DNA of 64,000 bases. Source: Nostoc calcicola FACHB-3891 (GTDB taxonomy: Bacteria > Cyanobacteriota > Cyanobacteriia > Cyanobacteriales > Nostocaceae). The stretch spans positions 1 through 64,000 of the forward strand of contig NZ_JACJRQ010000011.1 of the NCBI RefSeq assembly GCF_014697355.1, given 5' to 3'. The notes under the pieces are model-generated. The model had not been told where the DNA came from and ran no database searches. It saw only the letters and a program-made list of their open reading frames with translations. A program made the translations under genes and the position numbers. Below, in pieces: positions 21,401 to 33,000 of this stretch. Numbering within the stretch: position 1 is the stretch's first letter; each line of letters opens with the position of its first letter.

Positions 21401-24094
21401 GTAGCGTTGATGTTGCCAGGGATAAGTCGGTAATAAAACGCACCTTCTATTTTCTGGATAAAAAGCTTGCCATCGTGGTTGATAGCCCAAGGTGTAGAGA
21501 CGGGCTAGTTCGCTGAGTAAAAAATAACGCTCTTGTCGCTCTCTGTGCATAGAGGCGAGGACAATTCCGGCTTTGCCTGTGTGCTGTAAACATTCTTGAA
21601 TATTCTGGGATAAGACGGGGTGAGGGCTGACCTCCAGAAAACTGGTGTATCCTTCATATATCAAGTTTTCAATCGCCTGACTGAATTGGACAGGCGATCG
21701 CATATTCCGTCCCCAATAACCAGCATCCCAATCTCGTCCTTGACTGCTGGTTCCGGTAACTGTGGAAAACAGGGGTAATTGGGCAACTTGCGGTTGTAGT
21801 CCTGCCAAAAGGTTAACCAGTTCCTCGCTGTAATGCTGCATCTGCGGACAGTGAAAGGCATAATTCACCCGCAACAATCTACAGAATATTTCCTGGGCTT
21901 GTAGTTTTTGGCACAAAGTTTCTAGGGCAGTGGCATCACCAGCAACGACAGTAGAAGTGGGGCTGTTGATAGCGGCGATCGCCAAACCAGGAAATTCCTC
22001 TAGCCAGGGTTTGAGTTCTTGCCAAGGCATCCCAATTGCAGCCATTTTGCCTTTGCCTGTTGCCTGTTGCATCAAGGATGCCCGTTGCACAACAATCCGC
22101 AAAGCTGTTTCTAAACTAAAGACACCTGCTACATAAGCAGCAGTGATTTCACCGAGACTATGACCCACAACCGCCGCAGGTTCAATGCCCCAAGAACGCC
22201 ATAAGGCAGTCAGGGCAACTTGGATCGCTAAAATGGCAGGTTGGGCAACCTCAGTATCTTGGAGGCGAGAAATATTCTCTGGTGCTGCTAGTTCTTGGAG
22301 TAGCGACCAATGAGTGAGGGATTTTAAAATGCGATCGCACTCTTGAATCGTCTCTCGAAACACAGGCTCCTGTGCCAAGAGTTGCCGTCCCATCCCTATC
22401 CACTGCGCCCCCTGTCCAGAAAACACGAAAACCAAGCCAGATAAATTATCTGGATTGGATACTAAGTTGGGGTCTTGTACAAAAGCCTCAAGTGCTGCTG
22501 TGAGTTGCTCGATAGACTGTCCTACCAAAGCGATGCGATGCTTGTGATGCGGACGGCGCAAGCTAGCAGTATAAGCAATATCCAGTAAGTTAGTTTTACC
22601 TGGAAGAAAAGCTCGGTAAGCTTGAGCCATATCCAAGAGTGCGGCTGGATTTTTAGCAGATAGAGGTAAAAGATAATCTTTTACTGATACCAAAGTCGGC
22701 TCTGTGGGCAAAAGCGGTGCTTCTTCGAGGATGACATGAGCATTCGTACCGCTAAAGCCAAAGGAACTCACCCCAGCAATGCGTCGTTCTATGCCACTAT
22801 TCCAAGGTGTAAGTTCTGTGGGAATCGAAATCGGCAGATTTCCCCAAGAAATGTAAGGATTCAACTTTTGGAAGTGGAGATGGGGCGGAATTTGCTGATG
22901 CTGCATTGCCAGGACAACTTTGATTAAACCTGCCACACCAGCTGCTGATTCTAAATGTCCGATATTGGTTTTAACTGAACCCAAAGCTAAAGGATGATTT
23001 GGCGATCGCCCTTCACCCAAAACAGCCGCCAGCGAACTCACTTCTATCGGGTCTCCCAAAGGCGTACCTGTACCGTGCGCTTCCACATAACTGACTTGAT
23101 GCGGCTTCACCCCAGCATTAGCTAGAGCTTCTCGTAACACTGCCTGTTGAGCCGGGCCATTGGGAGCAGTCAAACCATTGCTACGTCCATCTTGATTAAC
23201 GGCAGAACCGCGAATCACTGCTAAAATTGGGTTGCCATCTGCGATCGCATCACTGAGGCGTTTGAGAGCGATGGTACCGCATCCCTCACCACGCGCAAAG
23301 CCGTCAGCATCAGCATCAAAGGTTTTGCAACGCCCCGTAGGCGATAAAGCGCGGGTGCGACATAAGGTAATGTTGTTGTCGGGAATCAACATTAGACTCA
23401 CCCCACCCGCCAAAGCCAAGTTACATTCACCCGAACGCAAACTTTGACAAGCTAGATGTACCGCCACCAAGGAAGAAGAACAAGCTGTATCCAAAGTCAC
23501 ACTCGGCCCTTGCAAACCCAGCAAGTAAGAAACCCGTCCTGATACCACACTCATACTATTGCCAGTACTACTGTAGGCATCGATGACAGTGCCCTGTAAC
23601 CGCGAGTAATCGGCATACATCACACCGACAAATACCCCTGTACGACTACCTGCTAATTGGTCTGGTCGTTCTCCTGACTGCTCTAGGGCTTCCCAACATA
23701 CCTCTAAAAACAAGCGCTGCTGCGGGTCAATAAATGCGGCTTCCCTGGGAGAAATACTGAAAAAATCAGCATCAAATTTATCAACGTCATCAACGAAAGC
23801 ACCGTGACGAGTGTACATCTTGCCAACAGCATCAGCATCGGCATTGTAGTATGTTTCCAAATCCCAGCGATCGCGAGGAATTTCTTGCATTGCATCCACA
23901 CCATCGCGCAAGCACTGCCAAAAAGTCTGGGGATTATTCACACCGCCAGGAAAACGGCATCCCATTCCTACAATTGCAATTGGTTCTGTCTTTTTCGATT
24001 CCAGGCGGTTCAGCTTGCCTTGCATTGTTTCTAATGCCAGTAAAGCTCGTTTTAAAGGGGATAATTCCTCAACTCGCTCGTTGCTTTTGCTCAT
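18425..24094 (-). CDS. PKS-F: KS-AT-DH-KR-ACP
   Basis: A 1889-residue module. An N-terminal helical docking segment precedes KS (Cys in DTACSSS at about 201). AT covers about 555-895 with GHSLGE and YAFHCP, a probable malonyl type. DH has [10 protein letters not shown] (about 945) and the Asp of HPVLLDA (about 1111). KR has GGLRGLG and GNYAAAN (about 1494-1645) and the LDD of a B-type KR. ACP has QGLDSL (about 1808). Predicted output is an alpha,beta-unsaturated acyl chain handed to the Cy domain. It is the only module with no repeat at the KS-AT junction, but it carries a G/A-rich repeat in the KR structural half (about residues 1370-1404). The ATG at 24094 is preferred to a TTG at 24115. 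Confidence 0.95.
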   Translation of the reverse strand: MSKSNERVEELSPLKRALLALETMQGKLNRLESKKTEPIAIVGMGCRFPGGVNNPQTFWQCLRDGVDAMQEIPRDRWDLETYYNADADAVGKMYTRHGAFVDDVDKFDADFFSISPREAAFIDPQQRLFLEVCWEALEQSGERPDQLAGSRTGVFVGVMYADYSRLQGTVIDAYSSTGNSMSVVSGRVSYLLGLQGPSVTLDTACSSSLVAVHLACQSLRSGECNLALAGGVSLMLIPDNNITLCRTRALSPTGRCKTFDADADGFARGEGCGTIALKRLSDAIADGNPILAVIRGSAVNQDGRSNGLTAPNGPAQQAVLREALANAGVKPHQVSYVEAHGTGTPLGDPIEVSSLAAVLGEGRSPNHPLALGSVKTNIGHLESAAGVAGLIKVVLAMQHQQIPPHLHFQKLNPYISWGNLPISIPTELTPWNSGIERRIAGVSSFGFSGTNAHVILEEAPLLPTEPTLVSVKDYLLPLSAKNPAALLDMAQAYRAFLPGKTNLLDIAYTASLRRPHHKHRIALVGQSIEQLTAALEAFVQDPNLVSNPDNLSGLVFVFSGQGAQWIGMGRQLLAQEPVFRETIQECDRILKSLTHWSLLQELAAPENISRLQDTEVAQPAILAIQVALTALWRSWGIEPAAVVGHSLGEITAAYVAGVFSLETALRIVVQRASLMQQATGKGKMAAIGMPWQELKPWLEEFPGLAIAAINSPTSTVVAGDATALETLCQKLQAQEIFCRLLRVNYAFHCPQMQHYSEELVNLLAGLQPQVAQLPLFSTVTGTSSQGRDWDAGYWGRNMRSPVQFSQAIENLIYEGYTSFLEVSPHPVLSQNIQECLQHTGKAGIVLASMHRERQERYFLLSELARLYTLGYQPRWQAFYPENRRCVLLPTYPWQHQRYWLESSNFLPLSKTLLGEALPSLAHLPEMRIWQMQLDLRSLPYLNDHRVQGVMVLPGSAYVEMVLAAATEVFGAGKHTLEVLHFQQGLFIPEAETQTVQICLQPGNTPDTFTFDCYSRPSINTQAKWRHHASGTVRRGDGEITVATSATVAEIQARCQEVISGTQHYQQMAEQGLLYGASFQGVEQIWRREGEALGRIHLPASLHAEIANYQIHPVLLDACFQVIALATPLANPDAEAEGAYLPVQLDKLRLYQQPDATGLWAHLQLKPVVETDAFAAELVLFNDQGQRILDAECLRIQKFDSQGENNSRDWLYEISWERLLARRDAEAQRGRKKNQGYWLILTDRQGIGENLSQQLQQQGENCILVFAGESYQKQDSRHYRIQPNCLDDFKQLLETVSGQCLGVVHLWSLDMTPVDLTTLASLAGENIESRRLSDRNLGCISTLHLVQALAEWQNTPRLWLVTRGVQPVDSSPSSSPSELSGVKGKGEREKVLNPLPFPLSPFPSPHPALLPCQVTSIAQSPLWGLGRVIAQEHPDWRCSMVDLARVAESSEVTSLLQLLQADDVENQIAVRGDVFYVARLKRYLPSYSKLPNFHPQATYLIVGGLRGLGLQVATWMVERGARYLALMARSQPTPETLEVLQTLETAGAKIKVLQADIAQAEEVARAIAKLDQDMPPLRGVIHSAAVLDDGILLQLTPERLHKVMQPKIEGAWNLHTHTLNKPLDFFVLFSSAASLLGSAGQGNYAAANAFLDGLAHYRQSQNLPALSINWGAWAEVGLAAAQENRGDRMASLGFSSIPPEQGLDILGHLLTDKTAQLGVIPINWAKVLRANPAVIKMPFFQLLTEVFSNSGETETDKSTNLLSRQALLATPSDERQLLLETYFHEQVARVLRMPASKLDRHQPLNSQGLDSLVAVELKNRLKNDLGVDLPMVRFIQGPSIAQLSAQVLTQITQEMSSVSSVLVSPPHLRSDSARPVELATSNQEWEDGEL
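19880..19983. repeat. G/A-C/T hairpin repeat inside PKS-F
   Basis: Begins TGAGGGCTGGGGAAAGG, turns at GGGATTTAAAACC and ends CTTGGCGAACTACTAG. It is the same family as about 36267-36370 (PKS-C) and about 7097-7195 (intergenic). In frame it encodes a segment containing GVKGKGE and [14 protein letters not shown] that is absent from the equivalent place in PKS-D and PKS-E. Confidence 0.85.
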
Positions 24095-24138
24095 CTCAGC
24101 TAAGTACCTAAACAAAATTAATTACACAACTTTTTTCA

Positions 24139-27100
24139 CTATTCCCCGTTCCCTATTCCCCGTTCCCTATCTCCACCGCCATCTATCAGTTCTAGTTTTT
24201 TCAGGAGTAGCAATTCTGTTTCTGCTTCCGACATCCTGGTTAAATCCTCCAGGGAAATTGATGGCTCACTCTCCTCAAGCGATGGTGCTGATGATGAGTC
24301 CTCTGATTTGGGTAACGACAGCACATTTTGGCTTAAATGATTCACTAAAGTTTGCAGACTCGGATAATCAAATAACAATGTGGCTGGTAAGGAACAAGCC
24401 AAACTACTTTCGAGAACGTTTCGCAACTCCAGCGCCATCAGCGAGTCAAGACCCATTTCAATCAAAGGTTTGTTGGCATCGAGGTTTTGCCCAGAGTTGA
24501 GTCGCAACACTTTCGCAGCCAGTTCGCGGACGTGGGTTAGCAAAAAAGACTGTCGTTTGTCATCAGAAAATTGTTGCAATTTTTCCAGAATTGTGCATTT
24601 GGAAATTTGTGATTTCTGGGTATACTCAGCAAAATCTTGCAGCAGTGGCGGTACTTCACCTGGACGATACTGTTTGAGGAAAATTTGCCAATTGACAGGA
24701 ATCACACCTACTTGTGCCATATCTGCTTGACTGAGCAACGATTCCAATACCTGTAATCCCTGTTCAACTCCAATAGGTTCCACTCCGAGAGACTGACCTA
24801 AGGTTGCTGCCATGCCTACTTCTGCCCAAGCTCCCCAATTGATACTGAGTGCAGGTAGTCCTTGAGAATGGCGGTAGTGGGCGAAGGCATCTAAAAAGGC
24901 ATTCGCGGCTGCATAGTTTCCCTGTGCGGCTGCACCCAACAAAGAGGCCGCGGAGGAAAACATCACAAAGAAATCCAGCGATATATCCTCAGTTAAATGA
25001 TGTAAATTCCAAGTTCCCTGAATTTTGGGAGCCATTACTGAAGTGAAATCTTGCCAGGTTTGCTGTAAGATAATGCGATCGCTCAACACTCCAGCTGCAT
25101 GGATAATGCCGCGTAGTTTATGTTTACAGGGTTCTAGCTGTTGTTTAACTTGCTGTAAATCCGTAATATCTGCCTGTATTACCTGCACTTGAACCCCTGC
25201 CTGTTCCATCTGGTGAATAGCATCCAACGCAGTTGCAGAAGGCGAACGACGACCAACTAAAACTAAGTTTTGTGCCCCCTGCTGACACATCCAACGAGCA
25301 ACTTCTAGCCCCAGTGCGCCTAGTCCCCCAGTAATTAGGTAAGTAGCATCGGCAGCAAATATTACAGGTTGCGTTGATACTTGAGGCTTTGCCCGAACGG
25401 CGTTGCATAAATGCGGGATGACTTTATCAGTTTTCCTTTGCGTCTTTGCGCCTTTGCGTGAGACATTCATCCCCTTATTCAGCAACGCCGCCCGAACTAA
25501 GCGAGCCACATAACGTTCATCGTTGCGAAAAGCCAAATGATTTTCTGACTCTGGTTGTAAGATATCCGCCAGTACTAACTCTGCTGTCTGTTCTGGAGAA
25601 TTATCAATATCAATATCTACCAAACCGCCCCAAATTCCTGGATACTCAATGGCAATTACTCGCCCAAGTCCCCACAGAGGCGCTTGAGTCAGAGCGTTTA
25701 TTGTCAGTTCATCACCAACAGGTTGACTACCTTGGGTAAACAGCCATAGTTTGGCTTGGCAGTTTGATAATTTAGATAAGGCTTGCAACAGGTAGATAGT
25801 ACTACCGCAACTCGTTAGATAGTTTGTTTGTTCGGTTTCTAGCAAACTCCAGAGATGAATAATACCGTGCAATGGTGCATTTGACCCTACATCTTGCAAG
25901 AGTTGATGGAAATGTTGCGGTTGACTGGGGTCGAGTTGGAACTGACTTTCAGCAATTTGTTGATAAATTTCACCAACAGAAACAAGGATGCAAACTTTGC
26001 CTTGATGTTCTAATTTTTGCGCCAATGCTTTACCAATACCATGAGCATCGGTGAAAATTAGCCAACGACCGGGAAAAGTGGGTAATTGTTCTGGTAATCT
26101 AGATTTTGGTTGCCACTGGATTTGATACAGCCATTCCTGAGTCGGTGCTTGGTTAGTTCTGAGCAAAGCTTGACGCGGTGCTTGCTTTAAGCAAAGTCCT
26201 TCAATGTAGGCTATTAGTTCTCCTGCTTCATTCAGCAGCCAGATATCTCCTGTGAACATTCCTGCTGTTGAATTTGTTTGAGAATTTAGCTTTCCGTAAC
26301 ACCACAAACGGCTGTTAAAATCTGGCGACTGGTAAAAATAAAAGTGATTTATGCTAAAGGGTACGTAAACTTGGTTATCTCGTAGCTTTTGGGGTAAAGC
26401 AAAGCCTAAGAACTGAAAACAGGAATCGATTAATCCCGGATACAGAAGATAGGTGTTAATTTCAGCTGCAAATTCTTGGGGAAATTGCATTTGACACAAT
26501 GCTTCACCATCACGCCGCCACATAGATTCTACCCATTGGAAACGCTGACCGAGTTGCAGTCCTTGTTCTCTAACTTGGGCGTAGAAATCTGAACCGGCCA
26601 GCATTTGGGAGCAACGCGTCTGTAACTCAGCCCAAGATAAAGGTTTTTCAATATCGCCTACATCTTGGCTGAGTCGTCCTGTAGCGTGTACCAACCAGTT
26701 ATCTATTTGTTTATTAAAACTAAATAGTTCAAATTTATATTTACGAAAAAGATAAGGTTCAAAGCCTCGCCCCTTGTGAGCGATAGCTCCCTTGCCCCCT
26801 GCTCCCTGCTCCCCTGCTTTTTCACCTGCGGCTTCAGGTTGCAAAATAAGTTGTACATTGATAGTCTGGCGATCGCTAACCGTCAGCGCTTCCCTAAATG
26901 TAATATTACTTAGCGAAATTGCCCCTGTTCCCAGAATTTCTTGACCTGCAAGCAACAACATAGAAATATGCGAAGCTCCTGGTACTACCACCGTGTCATA
27001 AATTCGGTGGTCATCAAGGAAAGGTAAACTAGCTGTGTTCAAATGAGTTTCAAAAACAATATCCTTGAGAGATGGCGATCGCAATTGATAACCCAATAAA

Positions 27101-29955
27101 GGATGCAGCAGGTTTTCGCTCATTTGTCTAACTATTGGCTTGGTGGTAGCAGTAGGCAACCAATAGCGTTGACGCTGCCAAGGATAATTCGGTAAAACCA
27201 CCTTATTACGAGCATAATCACTCTCAAATCCCTGCCAATCAATCTCCACTCCAGCCACATACAACTGCGCCACCGAATCTAATAACTGCTGCCAATCTTC
27301 TTTATTTCTCCGTAGGGAAGCCAGCCATAACCCTTGTTCGTCCAATACTTCTGGACACTCGCGCCGTGCCATCCCCAACAACGTTGGATGTGACCCAACC
27401 TCGACAAACACCTCATATCCTGCTTGATACAATGCCTGCATACTGGCAGCAAATTGCACGCTGGCTCGAATATGTTCAACCCAGTAAGCCGCATTTGACA
27501 TTTCCTCATGTCTGACAATTTTACCTGTGACATTGGAGACAATATCTAATTGCGGCTGTTGATATTTCACAGTTGCTGCCACTTGCTCAAACTTCGCCAA
27601 CATCGGCTGCATCAGGGGCGAGTGGAAAGCATGAGATACTTGCAGTCTTCTAGTTTCAATGCCTTGGCTTTCTAGTTTTTGGACTACAACATTTAATACC
27701 TGCAATTCCCCAGATAAAACAATACTTTGTTCGCCATTAATCGCTGCAATACTCAATTGTTGCGGATGATCGGTAATTAACGGTATAACTTGTTCTAGCG
27801 TGGCGAATACTGCTGCCATCCCTCCACCTTGAGGTAAGGCTTGCATCAAAGAAGCACGTTGCACAATTAATTTCAGTGCGTCTTCTAAACAAAAAATACC
27901 AGCAATGCAAGCGGCGACATATTCCCCGACACTGTGACCTAAAACTGCTGTGGGACGAATACCCCAAGATAGCCATAGTTGAGCTAAGGCATATTCTAGA
28001 ACGAATAATCCAACTTGGGTGTACGCGGTTTGGTCAAGGCGATTATCTTCTGGGTTTTCCGAGAATATAACTTGAAGAATTGATTCACTCAACAGTGGTT
28101 GCAGTAGGGCGTCGCACTCCTTTAATATGTGGCGGAAACTCGGCTGAGTTTCATACAGTTGCCTACCCATATTGCGATATTGCGACCCTTGTCCAGTGAA
28201 AAGGAAGGCGATTTTTTGGGTTTGCTGGCTGCGATGTCCGTGATGAATACCGATGATTTCACTGTTGTCTAGATAGGCTTGCAACTTTTGTTGTATCTGC
28301 TGATGGTCAGAGGCGATAATTGCAAGGCGATGACTAAAGTGTGTTCTACCAATTTGTGAAGTGTGAGTGATATCACCAAGGGGAATTTCTAGGTGCGATG
28401 AGAGATACTTGATGTAATTTTGAGCGAGTTCTTGTAAAGCTTGAGGCTGTTTGGCTGACAGAGTTAATAAATGTATTGGACGCTCAATTAATTTTGAATA
28501 CCTCCAAAATTCCTCCCCTGCCTCCCCTGCCCCCCCTGCCCCCTGCGCCCTGCCCCCTACCCCCTGCTCAAACACAGGTGCTTCTTCTAATATGGCGTGG
28601 GCATTTGTGCCGCTAAATCCAAAGGAACTTACCCCAGCAATTCGCGTTTCACCGTTGGTTTGCCAAGGTGTAAGAGTTGTGGGAATTGTTAAAGGCAGTT
28701 CTGACCAAGGAATCAACGGGTTAGGTTGGTTGAGATGTAAATGGGGTGGAATTTGTTGATGTTGTAGTGCCAGTACCACCTTCATCAAACCTGCAACCCC
28801 AGCAGCCGATTCCAAATGACCGATGTTGGTTTTGACAGAACCGATCGCCAAAGGTCGATCTGTAGTATGCTGTTTTGCTAAAGTCGCAGCGATCGCTTCT
28901 ACTTCAATCGGATCTCCTAAAGATGTACCAGTACCGTGGGCTTCAACGTAGCTTACTTGCTGTGGTTGTACTTTAGCATTAGCGATCGCTTGCCGAATCA
29001 AGTTTTCTTGGGCGATACCGTTGGGTACTGTTAACCCACTGCTGCGACCATCTTGATTGACCGCACAAGCGCGAATTACCGCCAGGATTTTATCTCCTTG
29101 GGCTTGTGCTTGAGAAAGGCGTTTGAGTACGACTATGCCACAACCTTCTGAGCGCACGTAACCGTTAGCTGCGGCATCAAAGGTTTTACAACGTCCATCT
29201 GCTGCCATCATTCTCGCTTTGGAGAACATAATGTTGGCTTCTGGTGTGAGAATCAGGTTGACTCCGCCGGCTAAAGCTAACTCGCACTCGCCGTTGCGGA
29301 GGCTTTGACAAGCCAGGTGAACGGAAACTAAAGAAGAAGAACAAGCGGTATCTAGTGCTACACAAGGCCCTTGCAAACCCAAAACAAAGGAAAGACGACC
29401 AACCATCGCACTAAAAGCGCTACCTGTTCCCTGATAAGCATCAATTCCCTGTTCCCCCGCCTGGGCATAAAAGCGGGTGTAATCATTGGTAGTAACACCG
29501 ACAAACACCCCCGTTGAACTACCCATAAGTTCAGAAGGAGGTTGACAAGCATTTTCTAAAGCTTCCCAACTGACTTCTAACAGCAAACGCTGTTGAGGGT
29601 CGATGCTAATTGCTTCCCGTGGTGAGATGCCAAAAAACTCGGCATCGAATCGATCTACTTGCTGTAGAAAGCCACCGTAGCGGGTAGACATTTTACCGGG
29701 GGTGTCTGGGTTGGGGTCGTAATAGGCATTGATATCCCAGCGATCGCTCGGTACTTCTACAATAGCGTCAGTACCGTCCCTTAATATCTGCCAAAATGTT
29801 TCTGGATCGTCAGCGCCACCGGGAAACCGACACGCCATACCAACAATTGCGATGGGTTCTGTTTTTGCCCGTTCCATTGTGTCAATTTTGGCACGCAGTT
29901 CTTTTAATGCCAAAAGGGCGCGTTGGGATGGTGATAGCTGGTCGATACTTTCCAT
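24139..29955 (-). CDS. PKS-E: KS-AT-DH-KR-ACP
   Basis: A 1938-residue module. KS has DTACSSS (about 200). AT has [11 protein letters not shown] (about 672) and HAFHSP (about 775), malonyl type. DH covers about 950-1230, but the HxxxGxxxxP motif reads HRIYDTVVVP, with Asp for Gly, and the second motif is YPGLIDSC rather than HPxLLDA; the catalytic His and Asp remain. KR has GGLGALG and GNYAAAN, with LSD instead of LDD. ACP has GLDSL (about 1837). The C-terminal helix MSEAETELLLLKKLEL looks like a docking segment, and the last residues (GGGDRERGIGNGE) are read-through of an intergenic repeat. A MITE lies in frame at about residues 1489-1522. AT is nearly identical to that of PKS-D. Confidence 0.95.
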   Translation of the reverse strand: MESIDQLSPSQRALLALKELRAKIDTMERAKTEPIAIVGMACRFPGGADDPETFWQILRDGTDAIVEVPSDRWDINAYYDPNPDTPGKMSTRYGGFLQQVDRFDAEFFGISPREAISIDPQQRLLLEVSWEALENACQPPSELMGSSTGVFVGVTTNDYTRFYAQAGEQGIDAYQGTGSAFSAMVGRLSFVLGLQGPCVALDTACSSSLVSVHLACQSLRNGECELALAGGVNLILTPEANIMFSKARMMAADGRCKTFDAAANGYVRSEGCGIVVLKRLSQAQAQGDKILAVIRACAVNQDGRSSGLTVPNGIAQENLIRQAIANAKVQPQQVSYVEAHGTGTSLGDPIEVEAIAATLAKQHTTDRPLAIGSVKTNIGHLESAAGVAGLMKVVLALQHQQIPPHLHLNQPNPLIPWSELPLTIPTTLTPWQTNGETRIAGVSSFGFSGTNAHAILEEAPVFEQGVGGRAQGAGGAGEAGEEFWRYSKLIERPIHLLTLSAKQPQALQELAQNYIKYLSSHLEIPLGDITHTSQIGRTHFSHRLAIIASDHQQIQQKLQAYLDNSEIIGIHHGHRSQQTQKIAFLFTGQGSQYRNMGRQLYETQPSFRHILKECDALLQPLLSESILQVIFSENPEDNRLDQTAYTQVGLFVLEYALAQLWLSWGIRPTAVLGHSVGEYVAACIAGIFCLEDALKLIVQRASLMQALPQGGGMAAVFATLEQVIPLITDHPQQLSIAAINGEQSIVLSGELQVLNVVVQKLESQGIETRRLQVSHAFHSPLMQPMLAKFEQVAATVKYQQPQLDIVSNVTGKIVRHEEMSNAAYWVEHIRASVQFAASMQALYQAGYEVFVEVGSHPTLLGMARRECPEVLDEQGLWLASLRRNKEDWQQLLDSVAQLYVAGVEIDWQGFESDYARNKVVLPNYPWQRQRYWLPTATTKPIVRQMSENLLHPLLGYQLRSPSLKDIVFETHLNTASLPFLDDHRIYDTVVVPGASHISMLLLAGQEILGTGAISLSNITFREALTVSDRQTINVQLILQPEAAGEKAGEQGAGGKGAIAHKGRGFEPYLFRKYKFELFSFNKQIDNWLVHATGRLSQDVGDIEKPLSWAELQTRCSQMLAGSDFYAQVREQGLQLGQRFQWVESMWRRDGEALCQMQFPQEFAAEINTYLLYPGLIDSCFQFLGFALPQKLRDNQVYVPFSINHFYFYQSPDFNSRLWCYGKLNSQTNSTAGMFTGDIWLLNEAGELIAYIEGLCLKQAPRQALLRTNQAPTQEWLYQIQWQPKSRLPEQLPTFPGRWLIFTDAHGIGKALAQKLEHQGKVCILVSVGEIYQQIAESQFQLDPSQPQHFHQLLQDVGSNAPLHGIIHLWSLLETEQTNYLTSCGSTIYLLQALSKLSNCQAKLWLFTQGSQPVGDELTINALTQAPLWGLGRVIAIEYPGIWGGLVDIDIDNSPEQTAELVLADILQPESENHLAFRNDERYVARLVRAALLNKGMNVSRKGAKTQRKTDKVIPHLCNAVRAKPQVSTQPVIFAADATYLITGGLGALGLEVARWMCQQGAQNLVLVGRRSPSATALDAIHQMEQAGVQVQVIQADITDLQQVKQQLEPCKHKLRGIIHAAGVLSDRIILQQTWQDFTSVMAPKIQGTWNLHHLTEDISLDFFVMFSSAASLLGAAAQGNYAAANAFLDAFAHYRHSQGLPALSINWGAWAEVGMAATLGQSLGVEPIGVEQGLQVLESLLSQADMAQVGVIPVNWQIFLKQYRPGEVPPLLQDFAEYTQKSQISKCTILEKLQQFSDDKRQSFLLTHVRELAAKVLRLNSGQNLDANKPLIEMGLDSLMALELRNVLESSLACSLPATLLFDYPSLQTLVNHLSQNVLSLPKSEDSSSAPSLEESEPSISLEDLTRMSEAETELLLLKKLELIDGGGDRERGIGNGE
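25391..25497. mobile_element. MITE copy 3, inserted in frame in PKS-E
   Basis: The element at 25399-25489 (91 bp) has GGCGTTGC/GCAACGCC ends. It is flanked by the 8-bp duplication GCCCGAAC (25391-25398 and 25490-25497). The insertion plus one duplication is 99 bp, i.e. 33 codons, with no stop in the used frame. The protein shows VRA duplicated on either side of the extra segment, in the linker before the KR nucleotide-binding half. Confidence 0.92.
28505..28570. repeat. CCCCTGC tandem repeat at the KS-AT junction of PKS-E
   Basis: Tandem CCTCCCCTGC/CCCCCTGC units directly after the KS end (LEEAPV) encode a Gly/Ala/Glu-rich linker (GGRAQGAGGAGEAGEE). Confidence 0.85.
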
Positions 29956-30000
29956 TTGGCTGATTTTGGTTTAGGGGGCAGGGGTGGAAATTATTTTTGT

Positions 30001-30026
30001 CTCACGCAGAGGCGCAGAGGCGCAGA
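30001..30026. repeat. CGCAGAGG repeat between PKS-D and PKS-E
   Basis: CTCACGCAGAGGCGCAGAGG followed by CGCAGAG lies in the 82-bp gap between the PKS-D stop and the PKS-E start. It is the intergenic form of the repeats found inside the genes at 16406, 20408, 37755 and 39196. Confidence 0.8.
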
Positions 30027-30037
30027 GGAGAGAATGA

Positions 30038-33000
30038 TTAATGACTAAATTCGATTAGGGAGGCTAATTCTTGATCGATCATGGATTCGACTTGTTCTTC
30101 TGAGAGCTGTTTGATTTGTGTCACTGTTAGAGATTGGCTGGGATTCACTGATGTCGGGTTGGTTTCAGGCGGTATATTTTGGTTATCTAGGGTCTTGACA
30201 AGATAAGTTGCTAATGCATCTATGTTGGGATAGTTGAATGTCAGTGTTGAAGGTAACGATTTATCTAAGCTTTTTTGGAGACGATTCCGTAATTCCACTG
30301 CTGTGAGTGAATCCATGCCCATCGTCGCAAATCCTTGTAGGGGGTCGAGGGTTTGGGATGGGTTCAAGCCTAAGATGCTGGTGAGTTCATCGGTGATGTG
30401 AGCAACTAACAAAGATTTCCATTCGTTAACAGATGTTGCTTTTAGGTGTTGTTGTAGTTGGGATGGCTGGTTTTGCCTATCCTCAAGCAATTCCCTAAAG
30501 TAAGCAGGTTCTTGCCCTGTGGGAAAGCGTTGTAAAAACTGTGTCCAGTTGATAGGGAGTACAGTTACTTGACAAACTCTCTGTTGCAGGAAATGTCTAA
30601 GTAACTGCAAGGCTTGGTTTGGTGGAATCAAATTAATGCCTTCTGCTGCTAACCTTTCACCGAATGATGCTGCCATCCCGACCTCTGCCCACGGTCCCCA
30701 GTTGATACTGGTAGCAACTAATCCTTGTTTTTGGCGGTAATGAGCTAAAGCATCTAAGAAGGCATTGGCAGCAGCATAGTTGCTTTGACCTGGCGCACCG
30801 AGTATGCAAGCTGTTGATGAAAACAGTACGAAGAAATCTAGGGGTTGATTCAGTGTCAGGGTGTGCAGATTCCACGCGCCTTGGATTTTAGGAGCCATGA
30901 CTTTAGCGAATCGTTCCCAGTTTTGTTGTAGCAGCATCCCATCATCTAGAACACCTGCTGTATGGATGATGCCCCGTAATGGTGGTGTTTGCAGTGCTGT
31001 TAGTGCTGGCTGCAACTGTTCGGCTTGGGCAATATCTGCCTGTACTACTATTATTTGCGTGCCTGTTTGTTCTAACTCTCGAATTGTTGCTTGGGCGCTT
31101 TCACTGGGAAAACTCCGACCGAGTAATACTAAATGTCTTGCACCCTGTTCCACACACCAACGGGCAATTTGCAAGCCCAAAGCACCAAGTCCGCCAGCAA
31201 TTAAGTATGTTCCCTCTGGAGTGAATGTGAGGGATTTGGCGGCTACTGGTGAAATTTGACTACGCACCAAACGCGCAGTGTGCCACTGTTGATGTCGCCA
31301 AGCAACGCGATCGCCTAAAATCATTGTTGGCAGTTTTGCCAGTAATGAAGCCGCAGCATCAGCTGGTGAACTGCTGGGGTCGATATCCACCAAACCTCCC
31401 CAAATTTCGGGGTATTCCATTGCAATAACTCCACCCAAACCCCATAATGGCGCAGCAGCGATCGCAATTTCTCCAGAATGTTCTCCAATTACCTGCGTCC
31501 CTTGCGTCACCAACCATAACCGTGCTGATATTAACTGCTGACGCTTAGCTAGTGCTTGGAGCAAATCCAATACACTAGATACACATTGTTGAATATTTGT
31601 CAACTCTGTTAAATCTGCCTCTTTAGTATCATCCAAACTCCACAGATGTACAATCTGCAATGGTGACTGAGTTGGGATACCCTCTAGCAATTGGTCAAAG
31701 TGAGTGCAATCGCCTGAGAAAACTAAAGTATAAGTATGACCCTGTTTGGCTAACAGTTGCGCCAAGTTATCAGCAACGCCTGTGCGATCGCTTAAAATCA
31801 ACCAATGAGCAAGTGCGATCGTAGACTGTTGAACTGCTGGAATTTGTGGTTGCCATTGCACCTCATAGAGCCAATCTTGTAATTCTGGTGGCAGAGAAGT
31901 TGTCGTCGCAGTGGGCAACCAATAACGTTGACGCTGCCAAGGATAATTCGGTAAAACAACCTTATGACGCGGATAATCAGCCTCAAATTCCTGCCAATCA
32001 ATCTCCACCCCAGCCACATACAACTGCGCCACCGAATTTAATAACTGCTGCCAATCTTCCTTTCCTTTTCGCAGTGAAGCCAGCCATAAACCCTGTTCAT
32101 CCAAGACTTCTGGACACTCGCGCCGTGCCATCCCTAACAATGTCGGATGAGGGCCAATTTCCACAAACACTTCATATCCTGTTTGATACAATGCCTGCAT
32201 ACTGGCAGCAAATTGCACACTCGCTCGGATATGTTCTACCCAGTAAGCCGCATTAGACATTTCCTGTTGTCTGACAATCTTGCCTGTGACATTCGAGACA
32301 ATATCTAGTTGCGGCTGTTGATATTTCACAGTTGCTGCAACTTGCTCAAACTTAGCCAACATTGGCTGCATTAAGGGCGAGTGGAAAGCATGGGATACTT
32401 GCAATTTTCTAGTTTCAATACCTTGGCTTTCTAGTTTTTGCAGTACTAAATTGAGTATCTCTAATTCTCCAGATAAGACAATACTTTCTTCGCCATTAAT
32501 CGCTGCAATACTCAATTGTTGCGGATAGTCAGCAATTAAAGGTCTAACTTGTTCTACCGTGGTGAATACTGCTGCCATACCTCCGCCTTGGGGTAAGGCT
32601 TGCATCAAAGAAGCACGTTGGACAATTAATTTCAGTGCATCTTCTAAACAAAAAATACCAGCAATACAAGCGGCGACATATTCCCCGACACTGTGACCTA
32701 AAACTGCTGTGGGACGGATACCCCAGGATAGCCACAGTTGGGCAAGGCCATATTCTATGACGAATAATGCAACTTGGGTGTAAGCGGTTTGGTTGAGGCG
32801 ATCGCCTTCTAAGTTCTCAGAGAATATAACCGATAAAATTGACTCGCCCAACAGTGGTTGCAGTAAGGTGTCGCAGTTGTCTACAGTTTGGCAGAAACTC
32901 GGCTGAGTTTCATACAATTGCCGACCCATACCGCGATACTGTGACCCTTGTCCAGTGAACAAGAAAGCAATTTTTTTGCTTTCCTGGCTGCTGTTTCCGT

